The notes beneath the pieces were generated by a model that saw nothing but the letters and a program-made list of their open reading frames with translations, was not told the DNA's origin and did no database searches. 64,000 nucleotides of DNA from Veillonellaceae bacterium SB90 (GTDB lineage: Bacteria; Bacillota; Negativicutes; Selenomonadales; Selenomonadaceae), in contig CABJCJ010000002.1 in the NCBI GenBank assembly GCA_902364065.1, forward strand, positions 1 through 64,000, in the 5' to 3' direction. Below, piece after piece: positions 6,884 through 16,627 of this stretch. Position numbers and translations under genes: made by a program. Numbering within the stretch: position 1 is the stretch's first letter; every line of letters starts with the position of its first letter.

Positions 6884-8119
6884 TCAGCCATTCAGGGCGA
6901 ATTTGACGATGGCTTTCATGCCGGGTTTGAGGTCGAAGGAGAGGCCGGTCGGGATGGAGATCTTGACAATCAGGGTGTCGTCGTCGACGTCGGCGTTCTC
7001 GGTGTCTGTGGTCGTCTTGGGGCTGGGGCTGCCCTGCGCGGCGGTGTCGCTCTGGGCCGTGCCGTTCTGGTTGTCAGCGCTCTGGCTGGTGTCTGCCGCA
7101 CTATTGTCGGCGGCATTGGCATTATCGGCACTGCCGGTATTGGCGTTGTCGTTGATGCCGAGGGCCTGGTCGGCTTCCTGCTGGGCAGCTTTATCGGCTG
7201 CGGCTTTGTCGGCGGCCGTTTCGATGTCCTGGATGGAGCCCTGGAGCTTGTGCCCGTCGATCTCATAGGAGGCGAACTGGCCGAGGCGGAGCTTTTGGCC
7301 CTGGTCGGCCTTGACCTTGGCTTCGACCCAGATGTCGTCGGCGTTGCCGACATTTGCAACGGTCTGGCCGGCCGTTACGACGGCGCCTTCCGTGATGTCG
7401 GAGGCGTAGTAGACGGTGCCGGCAACTGGGGCGACAATGTCGGTCTGCTGAGCGTCCTGCTTGGCGTTGTCGAGTGCGGCCTGTGCCTGGCGGAGCTGGA
7501 GCTCGGCGTTCTGCACGGCCTTGGGGTCAGGTGGCTGCGTCGTCGTCTGGTAGGTCACGGCTGGCGAGGAGGCAGCAGGAGCGCTTGAAGATGCAGCGGC
7601 CTTGGCTGCCTGGTAATCGGCGGCGGCCTGGTCACGCTGCACGGCACTGATGGCGCCCATCTCGAAGAGCTCGTTCATGCGCTGCATGCGGGCGGCAGCG
7701 CTCGCGACGCTTGCGGAAGAACCGCCCGAGGAGGAGGCGGCCGGAGCCGGTGCGGCGCTCGGCACGGCGACGGTCACGGTCTGGCCCTTCTTGATTTCGT
7801 CGAGGTTGCGCTGCGAGAGCGCGACGTTCTGCTCGAGCTGCTGGATCTGGTCGTCCGTGATGCTGCTCTCGATGTGCGCGATGACATCGCCGGCTTCGAC
7901 GTGTTCGCCGTCCGCCACGACGAGTTCAGTAATCGTGCCGTTCGTGCGGGCCTTGGAGGCGACGAGCGAGCTGGCGACCTGCGCATCGTAGACATTGAAA
8001 TACTTGTGCTGGTGCTGGTAGTAGTAGATGCCGCCGGCACAGAGCACCGCGATGATGATGAGGCCAGGCAGGCCGTATTTCATCAGGTATTGTACTTTTT
8101 TTGTGATATCAACTTCCAA
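6884..8119 (-). CDS. HlyD/EmrA-type periplasmic adaptor protein
   Basis: About 411 residues. A short cytoplasmic N-terminus, one membrane segment (GLPGLIIIAVLCAGGIYYY), then a biotinyl-lipoyl domain (RTNGTITELVVADGEHVEAGDVIAHI), a helical hairpin, and a second lipoyl half (VAPVAGTVYYASDITEGAVV) leading into the beta-barrel. Such adaptors connect an inner-membrane exporter to an outer-membrane channel. An Asn/Asp/Ala/Ser-rich low-complexity insertion of about 85 residues interrupts the C-terminal part. No exporter or TolC gene is adjacent. The frame is open from a GTG at 8134, but TTG 8119 is better placed after GGAGG (8128-8132), so that start is given. Confidence 0.85.
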   Translation of the reverse strand: MEVDITKKVQYLMKYGLPGLIIIAVLCAGGIYYYQHQHKYFNVYDAQVASSLVASKARTNGTITELVVADGEHVEAGDVIAHIESSITDDQIQQLEQNVALSQRNLDEIKKGQTVTVAVPSAAPAPAASSSGGSSASVASAAARMQRMNELFEMGAISAVQRDQAAADYQAAKAAASSSAPAASSPAVTYQTTTQPPDPKAVQNAELQLRQAQAALDNAKQDAQQTDIVAPVAGTVYYASDITEGAVVTAGQTVANVGNADDIWVEAKVKADQGQKLRLGQFASYEIDGHKLQGSIQDIETAADKAAADKAAQQEADQALGINDNANTGSADNANAADNSAADTSQSADNQNGTAQSDTAAQGSPSPKTTTDTENADVDDDTLIVKISIPTGLSFDLKPGMKAIVKFALNG

Positions 8120-8140
8120 GATTGAGTCCTCCACCTACAA

Positions 8141-8165
8141 AACCTCCCTCATAGCGAGGGAGGTT
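8141..8165 (-). terminator. Terminator of alaS
   Basis: 10-bp inverted repeat (8141-8150 with 8156-8165, loop 5) followed leftward by TTTTG, between alaS and the adaptor gene. Confidence 0.75.
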
Positions 8166-8184
8166 GTTGCTTCTATACGAATGT

Positions 8185-10809
8185 TCAGCCGAGCTGTGCC
8201 TTGATGACTTCGATGGCCTTGTCGAACGCCTTCGGCAGAGCCGCAGCGTCCTTGCCGCCGGCCTGTGCCATATCCGGGCGTCCGCCGCCGCCGCCACCGA
8301 CGACTGCGGCTGCTTCCTTGATGATCTTGCCGGCATGGATACCTTTCTTGACCACATCTTTGGAAGCCTTGACGACGAGGTTGACTTTATCCCCGTTGAC
8401 GCAGGCGAGTACGACGACGCCGCTCTCGAGCTTGCCGAGCGTGAGGTCGGCGACTTCGCGCAGGCCGTCCATGTTCTCAACATTGGCCTTGCCGGCAATG
8501 ACCGAGACGCCAGCGACATTCTGGACACCAGCCACGAGCTGCTGGGCATCAGCCTTTTCCTGCATGGCAGCGACTTCGGCGAGCTTGCCGGACATCTCTT
8601 TGTTCTCTGCCTGGAGTTTCTCGACGGCTGCGACGATGTCGTCCTCGTTCGTCTTGAGCTTGCCGGCAGCCTGCGAGAGAATGGCGAGCTTGCCATTGAC
8701 GTAGTCGAGCGCAGCCTGGCCCGTGATGGCCTCGATGCGGCGCACGCCCGAAGCGACGCCCGTCTCGCTGATGATCTTGAACATACCGATCTGGCCGACG
8801 TTCTTGACGTGGGAGCCGGCGCAGAGCTCTTTGGAGAAGCCCGGTACGGAGACGACGCGCACGACATCGCCGTATTTCTCGGAGAAGAGGGCCATTGCGC
8901 CCGATTTCTTGGCTTCCTCGAGGCTCATGTGCGTGATCTCGACATCCTGGCCCTTGAGGATGACCGTGTTGACGAGTTCCTCGACGTCGGCGAGCTGCTG
9001 AGCCGTGACGGGCTCGAAGTTCGTGAAGTCGAAGCGCAGGCGTTCCGGCGTGACGAGGGAACCGGCCTGATTGATCTGGTCGCCGACGACGCGCTTGAGT
9101 GCGGCCTGCAGAAGATGCGTGGCCGTGTGGTTGCGGGCCGAAGCGAGCTTCTTGACCTGATCGACTTCAATCTTTACCGTCTCGCCGACCTTGAGCTGGC
9201 CTTCCTCGACGTAGGCGACATGGTAGACCGTGCCGTCCGGCAGCTTCTTGGCGTTGACGGCCTTGATGCGGCCAAATTCGCCGATGAGCATGCCTTCGTC
9301 GCCGACCTGTCCGCCGCCTTCGGCGTAGAACGGGGTCTTGTCGAGGATGATGCCGGCTTCTTCGCCGTCGGTAATCATGTCGACGAGCTTACCGTCCTTC
9401 CAGATGGCGACGACCTTGCCCTCTTTGGCTTCGGGGTCAACCGTGAGCTTCGAGACGTCAATGCCCGAGAGGTCCGGCACGGCGACGCGCTGGTTCTCAG
9501 CACGCGCGCTGCGCGCACGCTCGCGCTGCTCGTCCATGGCCTTGTCAAAGCCCTCTTTGTCGAGGTCGAGGCCGTTTTCATGCAGGATCTCTTCCGTGAG
9601 TTCCCACGGGAAACCGAAGGTATCGTAGAGGCGGAAGCCGATCTCGCCCGGCAGCTGCTCCTTGCCTTCCTTCTTGAGTTCGGCAATCTCAGCGTCGAGG
9701 AGTTCCATGCCCTGGTTGAGCGTGGCCGCGAAGCGGTCTTCCTCGATGCTGATGACTTTCTTGATGTAGTCGTGCTTGGCGACGAGTTCGCCGAAGTCGC
9801 TGGCATCGCGGTAGATGTCGACGACGGCGTCAACGGCGCCCTCGAGGAATTTGCCCTTGATGCCGAGCATGCGGCCATGGCGGACGGCGCGGCGCAGGAT
9901 GCGGCGCAGCACGTAGCCGCGGCCCTCGTTCGACGGCAGGATACCGTCCATGATCATGACGGCCATGGAGCGGGCGTGGTCAGCGATGACCTTGAGGGAG
10001 ATGTCCGTCTTCTCGTCCTTGCCGTATTCGACGCCGGCAACCTTGGCCGCGTATTCGATGATCGGGTACAGGAGGTCCGTCTCGAAGTTCGTCTTCTTGT
10101 TCTGGACGACGGAGGCGAGGCGCTCGAGGCCGCAGCCCGTATCGATGTTCTTATGGGCGAGATTCTTGTAGGAGCCGTCTTCCTGGCGGTCGTACTGCGT
10201 GAAGACGAGGTTCCAGATCTCGAGGTAGCGGTCGCAGTCGCAGCCGACGGCGCACGTCGGCGAGCCGCAGCCGCGCTCTTCACCGAGGTCGATGTAGATC
10301 TCGGAGTCCGGGCCGCACGGGCCAGGGCCGATTTCCCAGAAGTTGTCGTCCATCTTGACGATGTGATCCTGCGGGAAGCCCGGCTGGGATTTCCAGATCT
10401 CGATGGCTTCCGTATCGTCCGGGTATACCGTGACCCAGAGCTTGTCCTTCGGCAGCTCGATGACTTCCGTCAGGAATTCCCAGGCCCAGGGAATGGCTTC
10501 GCCCTTGAAATAATCGCCGAACGAGAAATTGCCGAGCATCTCGAAGAACGTCTGATGGCGCGCCGTGCGGCCGACGTTCTCGATATCGCCCGTGCGGACG
10601 CAGCGCTGGCTCGTCGTCACGCGCGTGCGGGGCGGCTTCATCTTGCCCGTGAAGAACGGCTTCAGCGGCGCCATGCCAGCACCGATCAGAAGCAGCGTCG
10701 GATCATCTTTCGGGATCAGCGAAAAGCTCGGCAGGCGCAGATGGCCTTTCTTCTCTGCAAAGAACTGCAGATAGGCTTCACGCAGATCGTTACCACTCAT
10801 GTACTTCAA
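8185..10809 (-). CDS. alaS: Alanyl-tRNA synthetase
   Basis: 874 residues, normal for AlaRS. It charges tRNA-Ala and edits mischarged Ser/Gly. The N-terminal class II aminoacylation core begins LREAYLQFFAEKKGHLRLPS. The editing domain has the zinc-binding HTATHLLQAAL and a later CAGSHV. A C-terminal C-Ala domain ends with the glycine-rich VGGGGGGRPDMAQAGG. The start is uncertain: TTG 10809 has GGGGG ten bases upstream, while ATG 10800 (MSGNDLR) fits the usual family N-terminus. Single gene with its own promoter and terminator. No T-box core motif is visible in the roughly 85-nt leader. Confidence 0.96.
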   Translation of the reverse strand: MKYMSGNDLREAYLQFFAEKKGHLRLPSFSLIPKDDPTLLLIGAGMAPLKPFFTGKMKPPRTRVTTSQRCVRTGDIENVGRTARHQTFFEMLGNFSFGDYFKGEAIPWAWEFLTEVIELPKDKLWVTVYPDDTEAIEIWKSQPGFPQDHIVKMDDNFWEIGPGPCGPDSEIYIDLGEERGCGSPTCAVGCDCDRYLEIWNLVFTQYDRQEDGSYKNLAHKNIDTGCGLERLASVVQNKKTNFETDLLYPIIEYAAKVAGVEYGKDEKTDISLKVIADHARSMAVMIMDGILPSNEGRGYVLRRILRRAVRHGRMLGIKGKFLEGAVDAVVDIYRDASDFGELVAKHDYIKKVISIEEDRFAATLNQGMELLDAEIAELKKEGKEQLPGEIGFRLYDTFGFPWELTEEILHENGLDLDKEGFDKAMDEQRERARSARAENQRVAVPDLSGIDVSKLTVDPEAKEGKVVAIWKDGKLVDMITDGEEAGIILDKTPFYAEGGGQVGDEGMLIGEFGRIKAVNAKKLPDGTVYHVAYVEEGQLKVGETVKIEVDQVKKLASARNHTATHLLQAALKRVVGDQINQAGSLVTPERLRFDFTNFEPVTAQQLADVEELVNTVILKGQDVEITHMSLEEAKKSGAMALFSEKYGDVVRVVSVPGFSKELCAGSHVKNVGQIGMFKIISETGVASGVRRIEAITGQAALDYVNGKLAILSQAAGKLKTNEDDIVAAVEKLQAENKEMSGKLAEVAAMQEKADAQQLVAGVQNVAGVSVIAGKANVENMDGLREVADLTLGKLESGVVVLACVNGDKVNLVVKASKDVVKKGIHAGKIIKEAAAVVGGGGGGRPDMAQAGGKDAAALPKAFDKAIEVIKAQLG

Positions 10810-10899
10810 AAAAATCTACCCCCATAAGAGACGCCGGTTTACGCTGACACAAGCGGCCAGCATCCCGCGTGCTCTGGTTTTGTACGTTAACTAACCCTC

Positions 10900-10908
10900 A
10901 GTATACCA
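10900..10908 (-). promoter_or_regulatory. Extended -10 promoter of alaS
   Basis: TGG-TATACT read leftward (-10 at 10900-10905), with no good -35. It lies in the 215-bp gap between ftsK and alaS. The rest of that gap shows nothing recognisable. Confidence 0.5.
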
Positions 10909-11024
10909 CAATGCTCCCGTTCTTTTCCAGTAGTTTCCCCGAGTTCGCGAAAAACTTCCCGGCAAACAGCCCAAAAACTGCCGGAATCCGCCGGTCTGCG
11001 CATCGCATCTGCCACCTTTCGGCG

Positions 11025-13697
11025 TCAGCCTTCGGCTTCGGCGGCGAGCGCGGCCTGGGCCTGCTCGGAATTCATGAGGATCTCGCGCGGCTTGCTGCCC
11101 ATGTTCGGGCCGACGATGTGGAGTTCCTCCATCTCGTCGATGAGCCGGGCCGCCCGCGTGTAGCCGACGCGGAAGCGGCGCTGGATGGACGAGGCCGAGG
11201 CCTGCCCCGTCGACATGACGAGGTTGACGGCATCCGGCAGGAGTTCGTCGCGCTTCGGCGCGCGGCGGCCCTTGCCCTCCTCTTTCTCTTCCTCTTCTTT
11301 CATGGCATTCTCCGTGAACGTGATGATTTCTTCGTTGGCTTCCATCTCCTGCCCCTGCGCACGGATGAAGTCGAGCAGGTGCTCGACCTCGTCATCGCTG
11401 ATGAAGGCGCCCTGCACGCGCAGCGGCTTGGCCGCACCGACCGGATAGAAGAGCATATCGCCCTTGCCGAGGAGCTTTTCGGCGCCGCTGCGGTCGAGGA
11501 TTGTGCGCGAGTCGATCTGGCTCGAGACGGCAAACGAGATGCGCGAGGGGATGTTGGCCTTGATGATGCCCGTGATGACGTCGACGGACGGGCGCTGCGT
11601 CGCGAGCACCATGTGGATGCCGGCGGCGCGGGCCTTCTGCGCGAGGCGGCAGATGGCGTCCTCGACGTCGTGCGGCGCGACCATCATGAGGTCGGCGAGC
11701 TCGTCGATGATAATGACGATGGCCGGCATCTTGTCGTCGGGGAATTTATTGTTGTACGTCTCCATGTTGCGGACGTTGTGCTCGGCGAATTTCGCGTAGC
11801 GCTTCTCCATTTCCTGCACGGACCAGTTGAGCACGGAGGCGGCTTTCTTGGCTTCGGTGACGACCGGGACCATGAGGTGCGGGATGCCGTTGTAGTTCGA
11901 GAGCTCGACCATCTTCGGGTCGACGAGGATGAATTTGACTTCCTCGGGCTTGGCCTTGAAGAGGATGCTCGTGATGAGCGTGTTGATGCAGACGGATTTG
12001 CCGGAGCCCGTGGCGCCCGCGACGAGCAGATGCGGCATCTTCGCGAGGTCCGCGAAGATGGCCTGGCCGCCGATGTCCATGCCGAGGCCGACGGTGAGCT
12101 TCGATTTGGCCGCGAGGAATTTCTCGTTCTCGAGCACTTCGCGAAGCTGCACGCCCTCAAGCTCTTTATTCGGCACCTCGATGCCGATGGCGGCCTTGCC
12201 GGGAATCGGCTCGATGCGCACAGAGGTCGCGGCGAGGCTGAGCGCGAGGTCGTCGGCGAGATTCGTGATCTTGCTGACCTTGACGCCGGGGGCCGGCTCG
12301 AGCTCGTAGCGCGTGACGGCCGGACCGTGGCAGGCATTGATGATGCGGGCCTTGACGTGGAAATCCTCGAGCGTCTTCTGCAGGATGCGTGCCTTGTCCT
12401 CGATCTCGATCTCGAGTGCGGCGTTGTGCTTCTTGACGTGCTTCGAAAGGATGTCAGTGACACGCGGCAGCACGTAGGGCCGGGGCGCGGGCTGCGGCGG
12501 CGTGCCCGCACCTGCCGCCTGCTCCCCGCCCGTGTGCGGCACGGGACCCTTTGCGGAGCCGTCGAGCAGCGCGGCCGCCGGCATGATCGGTGCGATCTCG
12601 TCGTAAGACGGTGCTGGCACGGGGTTCTTCTTCATGGGGCTGGGCGAAGGCGGCACGAGCGGCTCGGTGTGCGGCACCTCAAAATGCGCCGCCGGCTCGT
12701 CAGGGGCTGCCGGCGCGAGCCCCTCGCCCGCCTGGCTGCCGCGGCCGTATTCGATCGTGAAATGCGGCGCTGCGGCCTCTTCCGCCTTCAGGGCGGGTTC
12801 TCCCACTTCCTCAGGGCAAAAGGCGTCGGGGTCCGGCGTGCGCTCGGGCGTGAGTTCGGCAGGCTCGGCGCGGACCTCGGCCAGATTGTCACTGCCGTCC
12901 GCGGCATACGGCGCGGGCTCGTGCTTTTCCGCAAAATGTGGATCCTCGTCCTGGTCGTAGAAGGAGGAACGGCGCTGCATCTTCTCGCGCACCGTCTCAG
13001 AAAGCTGCTCCTCCACGCGGCTGCCGACCTCGGCCACGCGCTCGCAGGTGTTCGAGATGGCCGAGCCCGCGACGATGGCGCCCTTTTTCGCCTGCTCCTT
13101 CGTCTTGAGGAGGCCCGATGCGAGCGACCACGTCGTCGAGAGCAGGATGGCGCCGACGACGCCGGCCCCGAGAATGATGATCGTGCCGTCGACACCGAAG
13201 AACTTGCGCAAGAGCAGCAGCAGGCCGCCGCCCAACAGTCCGCCGCCCTTCGGCAGGCTGTCAGGCATGATCTCCGCGCCGACGGGGATCACGAAGTGAT
13301 GGTAGATGGCGAGCGCGCAGACAAAGAGCGCCAGCAGGCCGAAGAAGCGCGGCGTGTAGCGCGGGCCGCTGTGCTTCGTGATGTACTGCCAGGCGATGAG
13401 CAGGATCAAAAAGGCGATGACGATGGCGCCGAGGCCGAAGAAGTAGCGCAGGAATTTGGCAAAGTAGAGTCCCACGAAGCCGACGTTGAGGCCGAAGATG
13501 CCGCAGATCGACAGGAGGCCCGCGGCGAGCAGCGCGAGTCCCAGGAGCTCATAGCGCCGGCCGGTGCTTTTGGCCTTGCCGGCACCCCCCGAGGACCGCG
13601 TGCGGCCGGACGAGCTGCCCTTGCCGCGCGTGCGCGCCGTCTTCGCGGAGCCCGCTGACTTTGCGGTCTTGCGCCGGCTGGTCGTTTTCTTAGTCAA
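11025..13697 (-). CDS. ftsK: DNA translocase FtsK/SpoIIIE
   Basis: 890 residues. A basic, Ser/Thr-rich N-terminus is followed by about four membrane segments (residues ~50-190), then an acidic/proline-rich linker to ~residue 430. The motor domain has Walker [15 protein letters not shown] and the [16 protein letters not shown] segment. A C-terminal gamma winged helix ([20 protein letters not shown]) reads polar KOPS-like sequences. It pumps chromosome ends through the closing septum and activates dimer resolution. Start is TTG 13697 with GAGG nine bases upstream. The linker is shorter than in Escherichia coli FtsK, making it SpoIIIE-sized. Confidence 0.95.
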   Translation of the reverse strand: MTKKTTSRRKTAKSAGSAKTARTRGKGSSSGRTRSSGGAGKAKSTGRRYELLGLALLAAGLLSICGIFGLNVGFVGLYFAKFLRYFFGLGAIVIAFLILLIAWQYITKHSGPRYTPRFFGLLALFVCALAIYHHFVIPVGAEIMPDSLPKGGGLLGGGLLLLLRKFFGVDGTIIILGAGVVGAILLSTTWSLASGLLKTKEQAKKGAIVAGSAISNTCERVAEVGSRVEEQLSETVREKMQRRSSFYDQDEDPHFAEKHEPAPYAADGSDNLAEVRAEPAELTPERTPDPDAFCPEEVGEPALKAEEAAAPHFTIEYGRGSQAGEGLAPAAPDEPAAHFEVPHTEPLVPPSPSPMKKNPVPAPSYDEIAPIMPAAALLDGSAKGPVPHTGGEQAAGAGTPPQPAPRPYVLPRVTDILSKHVKKHNAALEIEIEDKARILQKTLEDFHVKARIINACHGPAVTRYELEPAPGVKVSKITNLADDLALSLAATSVRIEPIPGKAAIGIEVPNKELEGVQLREVLENEKFLAAKSKLTVGLGMDIGGQAIFADLAKMPHLLVAGATGSGKSVCINTLITSILFKAKPEEVKFILVDPKMVELSNYNGIPHLMVPVVTEAKKAASVLNWSVQEMEKRYAKFAEHNVRNMETYNNKFPDDKMPAIVIIIDELADLMMVAPHDVEDAICRLAQKARAAGIHMVLATQRPSVDVITGIIKANIPSRISFAVSSQIDSRTILDRSGAEKLLGKGDMLFYPVGAAKPLRVQGAFISDDEVEHLLDFIRAQGQEMEANEEIITFTENAMKEEEEKEEGKGRRAPKRDELLPDAVNLVMSTGQASASSIQRRFRVGYTRAARLIDEMEELHIVGPNMGSKPREILMNSEQAQAALAAEAEG

Positions 13698-13761
13698 GGA
13701 ATATCACCTCATTTATGAACATGGTGCATGGATTGCAAAACAAAACAGCTGCAGACGGAGA

Positions 13762-13808
13762 AAGCCCGCCCTTCGTCCTCCCCAGCACGGGAGACGAGCG
13801 GCGGGCTT
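13762..13808 (-). terminator. Hairpin after mtaD
   Basis: Long GC-rich imperfect hairpin (arms 13762-13781 and 13789-13808) just after the mtaD stop. The following T tract is weak (CTTTCTC), so termination is likely but not certain. Confidence 0.55.
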
Positions 13809-13838
13809 CCCTATGGAATTAATCTTATCGTAGCCGGC

Positions 13839-15119
13839 TTATCTTGTCAAACGCTCGGCGCAGCGCTGCGCCTCAAAGAAGATGCGCTCCTTGTCAAGCG
13901 TCGTGAGCTCGCGGTTCTCCATGAGAACCTTGCCGTCGACGAGCACCGTATCGACGCTGTCGGCATGTGCAGCATACGTCAGAAGCGACACGAGGTCGTG
14001 GCGCGGATACCAGACGGCGCTCTCCATGTCAAAGAGCGTGATGTCGGCCTTGCAGCCGGCCTCGAGTCTGCCGGTATTCTTGAGGCCGATGGCCTCGGCG
14101 CCGTACTCCGTGCCCATCTTGACGGCCGTGCGCGCGGGGACGGCCAGCGGGTCGAGCGTGTGGACCTTGTGGAGCATCGCGGCGAGATTGATCTCCTCGA
14201 GCATGTCGAGGTTGTTGTTCGAAGACGCTCCATCCGTGCCGAGGGCGACGCAGACGCCTTCCTTGAGGAGGCGCGGCACCGGCGCCGTGCCGCTTGCGAG
14301 CTTCATGTTGCTGCCCGGATTGTGCGCCACGCGGATGTGATGCTTCTTGATGATCTCAATGTCATGGTCGTCAAGATGGACGCAGTGTGCGGCGAGCGTG
14401 CCCCTGCCGTCGAAGAGGCCCGTCTCCTCCACCCAGGCAAACGGGCGCTTGCCGTATTCCTTGAGCGAGCCTTCGATCTCGGCCTGCGTCTCGTGCATGT
14501 GGATGTGGATCTCAGCACCGAGCGACTGTGCAGCAGCGGCGACCTTCTTGAGGAAGGCCGGCGGGCACGTATACGGCGCATGCGGGCCGAACATGACGGT
14601 GATGCGGCCGTCGGCGGCGCCGTTGAAATCCTTGTAGAGCGCGACGTTCTCATCAAGCTTCTTCTCACCGTCCGGGGCCACGCCGATGATGCCGCGGCAG
14701 AGCACGCCGCGCAGGCCGGAGTCAGCGACGACCTCGGCAACCTTGTCCATGTACGGCCCGTACATGTCGGCAAAAGCTGTCGTGCCGCCCTCGATCATCT
14801 CGACGGCTGCGAGCATCGCGCCCCAGTAAATGTCGTCCTCATTCATCTTGGCTTCGACGGGCCAGACCTTGTTGTTGAGCCAGTCCATGAGGTTCATGTC
14901 GTCGGCGTAGCTGCGCAAAAGCGTCATCGAGGCGTGCGTGTGCGCATTGACGAAGCCCGGCACGGCCAGATGATTGCACCCGTCGATGATCTTCGCGGGA
15001 CGGAAGTCCTCGGGCACTTCGCCGATGGCCTTGATCTTGTCCCCGTCGATGAGGATGTTCGTGCGCGGCGTCGTGCCGTCCGGCAGCAGTACATAAGCGT
15101 CTTTGATGAGTGTTTTCAC
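13839..15119 (-). CDS. mtaD: 5-methylthioadenosine/S-adenosylhomocysteine deaminase
   Basis: 426-residue amidohydrolase. Metal ligands are visible in VNAHTHASMTLLRSYADD, in the HMHET strand, in AAHCVHLDDHD and in LGTDGASSNNN. The MNLMDWL segment and overall length are typical of the MTA/SAH deaminase group, which removes the adenine amino group from SAH or MTA. It lies directly downstream of ahcY in the same orientation, so two routes of SAH removal sit side by side. GTG start at 15119 with GGGGG nine bases upstream. A hairpin terminator separates the genes, so expression may be independent. Substrate preference cannot be decided from sequence. Confidence 0.9.
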   Translation of the reverse strand: MKTLIKDAYVLLPDGTTPRTNILIDGDKIKAIGEVPEDFRPAKIIDGCNHLAVPGFVNAHTHASMTLLRSYADDMNLMDWLNNKVWPVEAKMNEDDIYWGAMLAAVEMIEGGTTAFADMYGPYMDKVAEVVADSGLRGVLCRGIIGVAPDGEKKLDENVALYKDFNGAADGRITVMFGPHAPYTCPPAFLKKVAAAAQSLGAEIHIHMHETQAEIEGSLKEYGKRPFAWVEETGLFDGRGTLAAHCVHLDDHDIEIIKKHHIRVAHNPGSNMKLASGTAPVPRLLKEGVCVALGTDGASSNNNLDMLEEINLAAMLHKVHTLDPLAVPARTAVKMGTEYGAEAIGLKNTGRLEAGCKADITLFDMESAVWYPRHDLVSLLTYAAHADSVDTVLVDGKVLMENRELTTLDKERIFFEAQRCAERLTR

Positions 15120-15180
15120 GAGATGAGTCCCCCTTGTGCATGATTTTCTGTGATTTCGCTCTTTTTATCCTAACAGAAAT

Positions 15181-15222
15181 AAACCGGCAGGAAAAGGCCA
15201 TGCGTCATATTCCTGCCGGTTT
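15181..15222 (-). terminator. Terminator of ahcY
   Basis: 13-bp inverted repeat (15181-15193 with 15210-15222, loop 16) followed leftward by a T-rich stretch; strong stem. Confidence 0.75.
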
Positions 15223-15274
15223 TCTTCGGTTTTATCCGGAATGCTGGCACGCGGCCACGTCCGCAGGCCCCTTG

Positions 15275-16516
15275 TCAGGCCATGCTGAGGTAGGCGCGCT
15301 GCTCCGGCGTCAGCGTATCGATGGCGACGCCCATGGACTTGAGCTTGATCTTCGCGATCTTCGTGTTGATCTCCTCGGGCATGAGGTGCACGCCCTTTTC
15401 CATCTCTTTGCCGTGCTTCAAGAGGTGCAGCGCCGAGAAGAACTGGACGCCGAACGAGAGATCCATAATCTCGGCCGGATGGCCGTCGCCGGCGGCGAGG
15501 TTGACGAGGCGGCCCTCAGCGAGCAGGTAGAGCTTACGGCCGTCGTGCAGCTTGAATTCCTCGATGTTCTTGCGGACCGTGCGGCGCGAGACGGACAGCG
15601 ACTCGAGCTCAGGGATGTTGATCTCAACGTCGAAATGGCCGGAGTTTGCGAGGATGGCACCGTTCTTCATGACCTCGAAATGCTGCTTGCGGATGATGTC
15701 CTTGTCACCCGTCAGCGTCAGGAAGATGTCGCCGATCTTCGCGGCCTCGTCCATCGGCATGACGCGGAAGCCGTCAAAGACGGCCTCGATGGCCTTGATG
15801 GGATCGACTTCCGTGATGATGACATTGGCACCGAGGCCGCGCGCACGCATCGCGCCGCCCTTGCCGCACCAGCCGTAGCCGGCGATGACGACGTTCTTGC
15901 CCGCGATGACGACATTCGTCGTGCGCATGATGCCGTCCCAGGTCGACTGGCCCGTACCGTAGCGGTTGTCGAAGAGGTATTTGCAGTAAGCATCGTTGGC
16001 CGCGATCATCGGGAATTCGAGCTTGCCCTCATTGGCCAGTGCGCGCAGGCGGTGCACGCCCGTCGTCGTCTCTTCCGAACCGCCGACAATGCCCGAGAGC
16101 AGCTCGCGGCGCTTCGTGTGCAGCATGTGCACGAGGTCGCCGCCGTCATCGATGACGAAATCCGGATGGATGTCGAGTGCCTTGTTGATGAATGTATCGT
16201 ACTCCTCCGGCGTGCAGCCATGCCAGGCAAAGACGTGCAGACCGTCCTCGACGAGCGCCGCGGCCACATCGTCCTGCGTCGACAGCGGGTTGCTGCCCGT
16301 GATGGCAACCTCCGCGCCGGCATGCTGGAAGATCTCCGCCATGTAAGCCGTCTTGGCCTCGAGGTGGAGCGTAATGACCATCTTCTTGCCCGCAAAGGGC
16401 TTCGACACCGAGAACTCCTTGTCCACGGCCGCCATGACCGGCATGAAGTTCTTCACCCAATTGATTTTATCGTGGCCCGAAGGAGCCAGCTTGATATCAC
16501 GGATCATCGATTCCAT
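15275..16516 (-). CDS. ahcY: Adenosylhomocysteinase
   Basis: 413 residues. It reversibly hydrolyses S-adenosylhomocysteine to homocysteine and adenosine using bound NAD. Visible hallmarks are LHLEAKTAYMAE, the DDGGDLVH segment, GTGQSTWDGIMRTTN, and the NAD fold GKNVVIAGYGWCGKGGAMRARGLGA. The C-terminus ends in a conserved tyrosine context (LTPEQRAYLSMA). The length matches short bacterial/archaeal forms lacking the roughly 40-residue insertion seen in some bacteria. The promoter is strong (TTGACA, 17 bp, TACAAT). Confidence 0.95.
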   Translation of the reverse strand: MESMIRDIKLAPSGHDKINWVKNFMPVMAAVDKEFSVSKPFAGKKMVITLHLEAKTAYMAEIFQHAGAEVAITGSNPLSTQDDVAAALVEDGLHVFAWHGCTPEEYDTFINKALDIHPDFVIDDGGDLVHMLHTKRRELLSGIVGGSEETTTGVHRLRALANEGKLEFPMIAANDAYCKYLFDNRYGTGQSTWDGIMRTTNVVIAGKNVVIAGYGWCGKGGAMRARGLGANVIITEVDPIKAIEAVFDGFRVMPMDEAAKIGDIFLTLTGDKDIIRKQHFEVMKNGAILANSGHFDVEINIPELESLSVSRRTVRKNIEEFKLHDGRKLYLLAEGRLVNLAAGDGHPAEIMDLSFGVQFFSALHLLKHGKEMEKGVHLMPEEINTKIAKIKLKSMGVAIDTLTPEQRAYLSMA

Positions 16517-16550
16517 ATGCCAAAAAACCTCCTAAAGTAATGCTATCTTT

Positions 16551-16579
16551 ATTGTAGTGTCCGCCAGAGCGGCTGTCAA
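16551..16579 (-). promoter_or_regulatory. Promoter of ahcY
   Basis: Leftward -35 TTGACA (16574-16579), 17-bp spacer, -10 TACAAT (16551-16556). A short inverted repeat CCGC-4-GCGG (16561-16572) lies between the boxes and could be an operator. Confidence 0.85.
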
Positions 16580-16627
16580 ATGACGGCCCCGCCCGAAGTG
16601 CCTGCCCGCAGGCATGCCGTCATTTGA
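16576..16627. repeat. Perfect 12-bp inverted repeat with nested 7-bp hairpin before ahcY
   Basis: Arms at 16576-16587 and 16616-16627 are exact complements, with a nested 7-bp hairpin (16599-16605 with 16608-16614). One arm covers the stop codon of the upstream exported-protein gene and the other overlaps the ahcY -35 box. T runs on either side are only three long. It may be a terminator for the upstream gene, a regulator site, or both. Confidence 0.6.

Noticed and set aside
8164..10827. 887-codon open frame on the plus strand across alaS, and similar long opposite-strand frames over ftsK, pnp, infB, polC and fusA-like
   Set aside because: They mirror codon bias of real minus-strand genes in GC-rich DNA and have low-complexity, family-less translations.
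10810..11024. T-box upstream of alaS
   Set aside because: No T-box core sequence, specifier loop or antiterminator pairing is visible in the leader.
16517..16627. SAH riboswitch before ahcY
   Set aside because: The inverted repeat lies upstream of and overlapping the -35 box, so it is not in the ahcY transcript, and the riboswitch consensus is absent.
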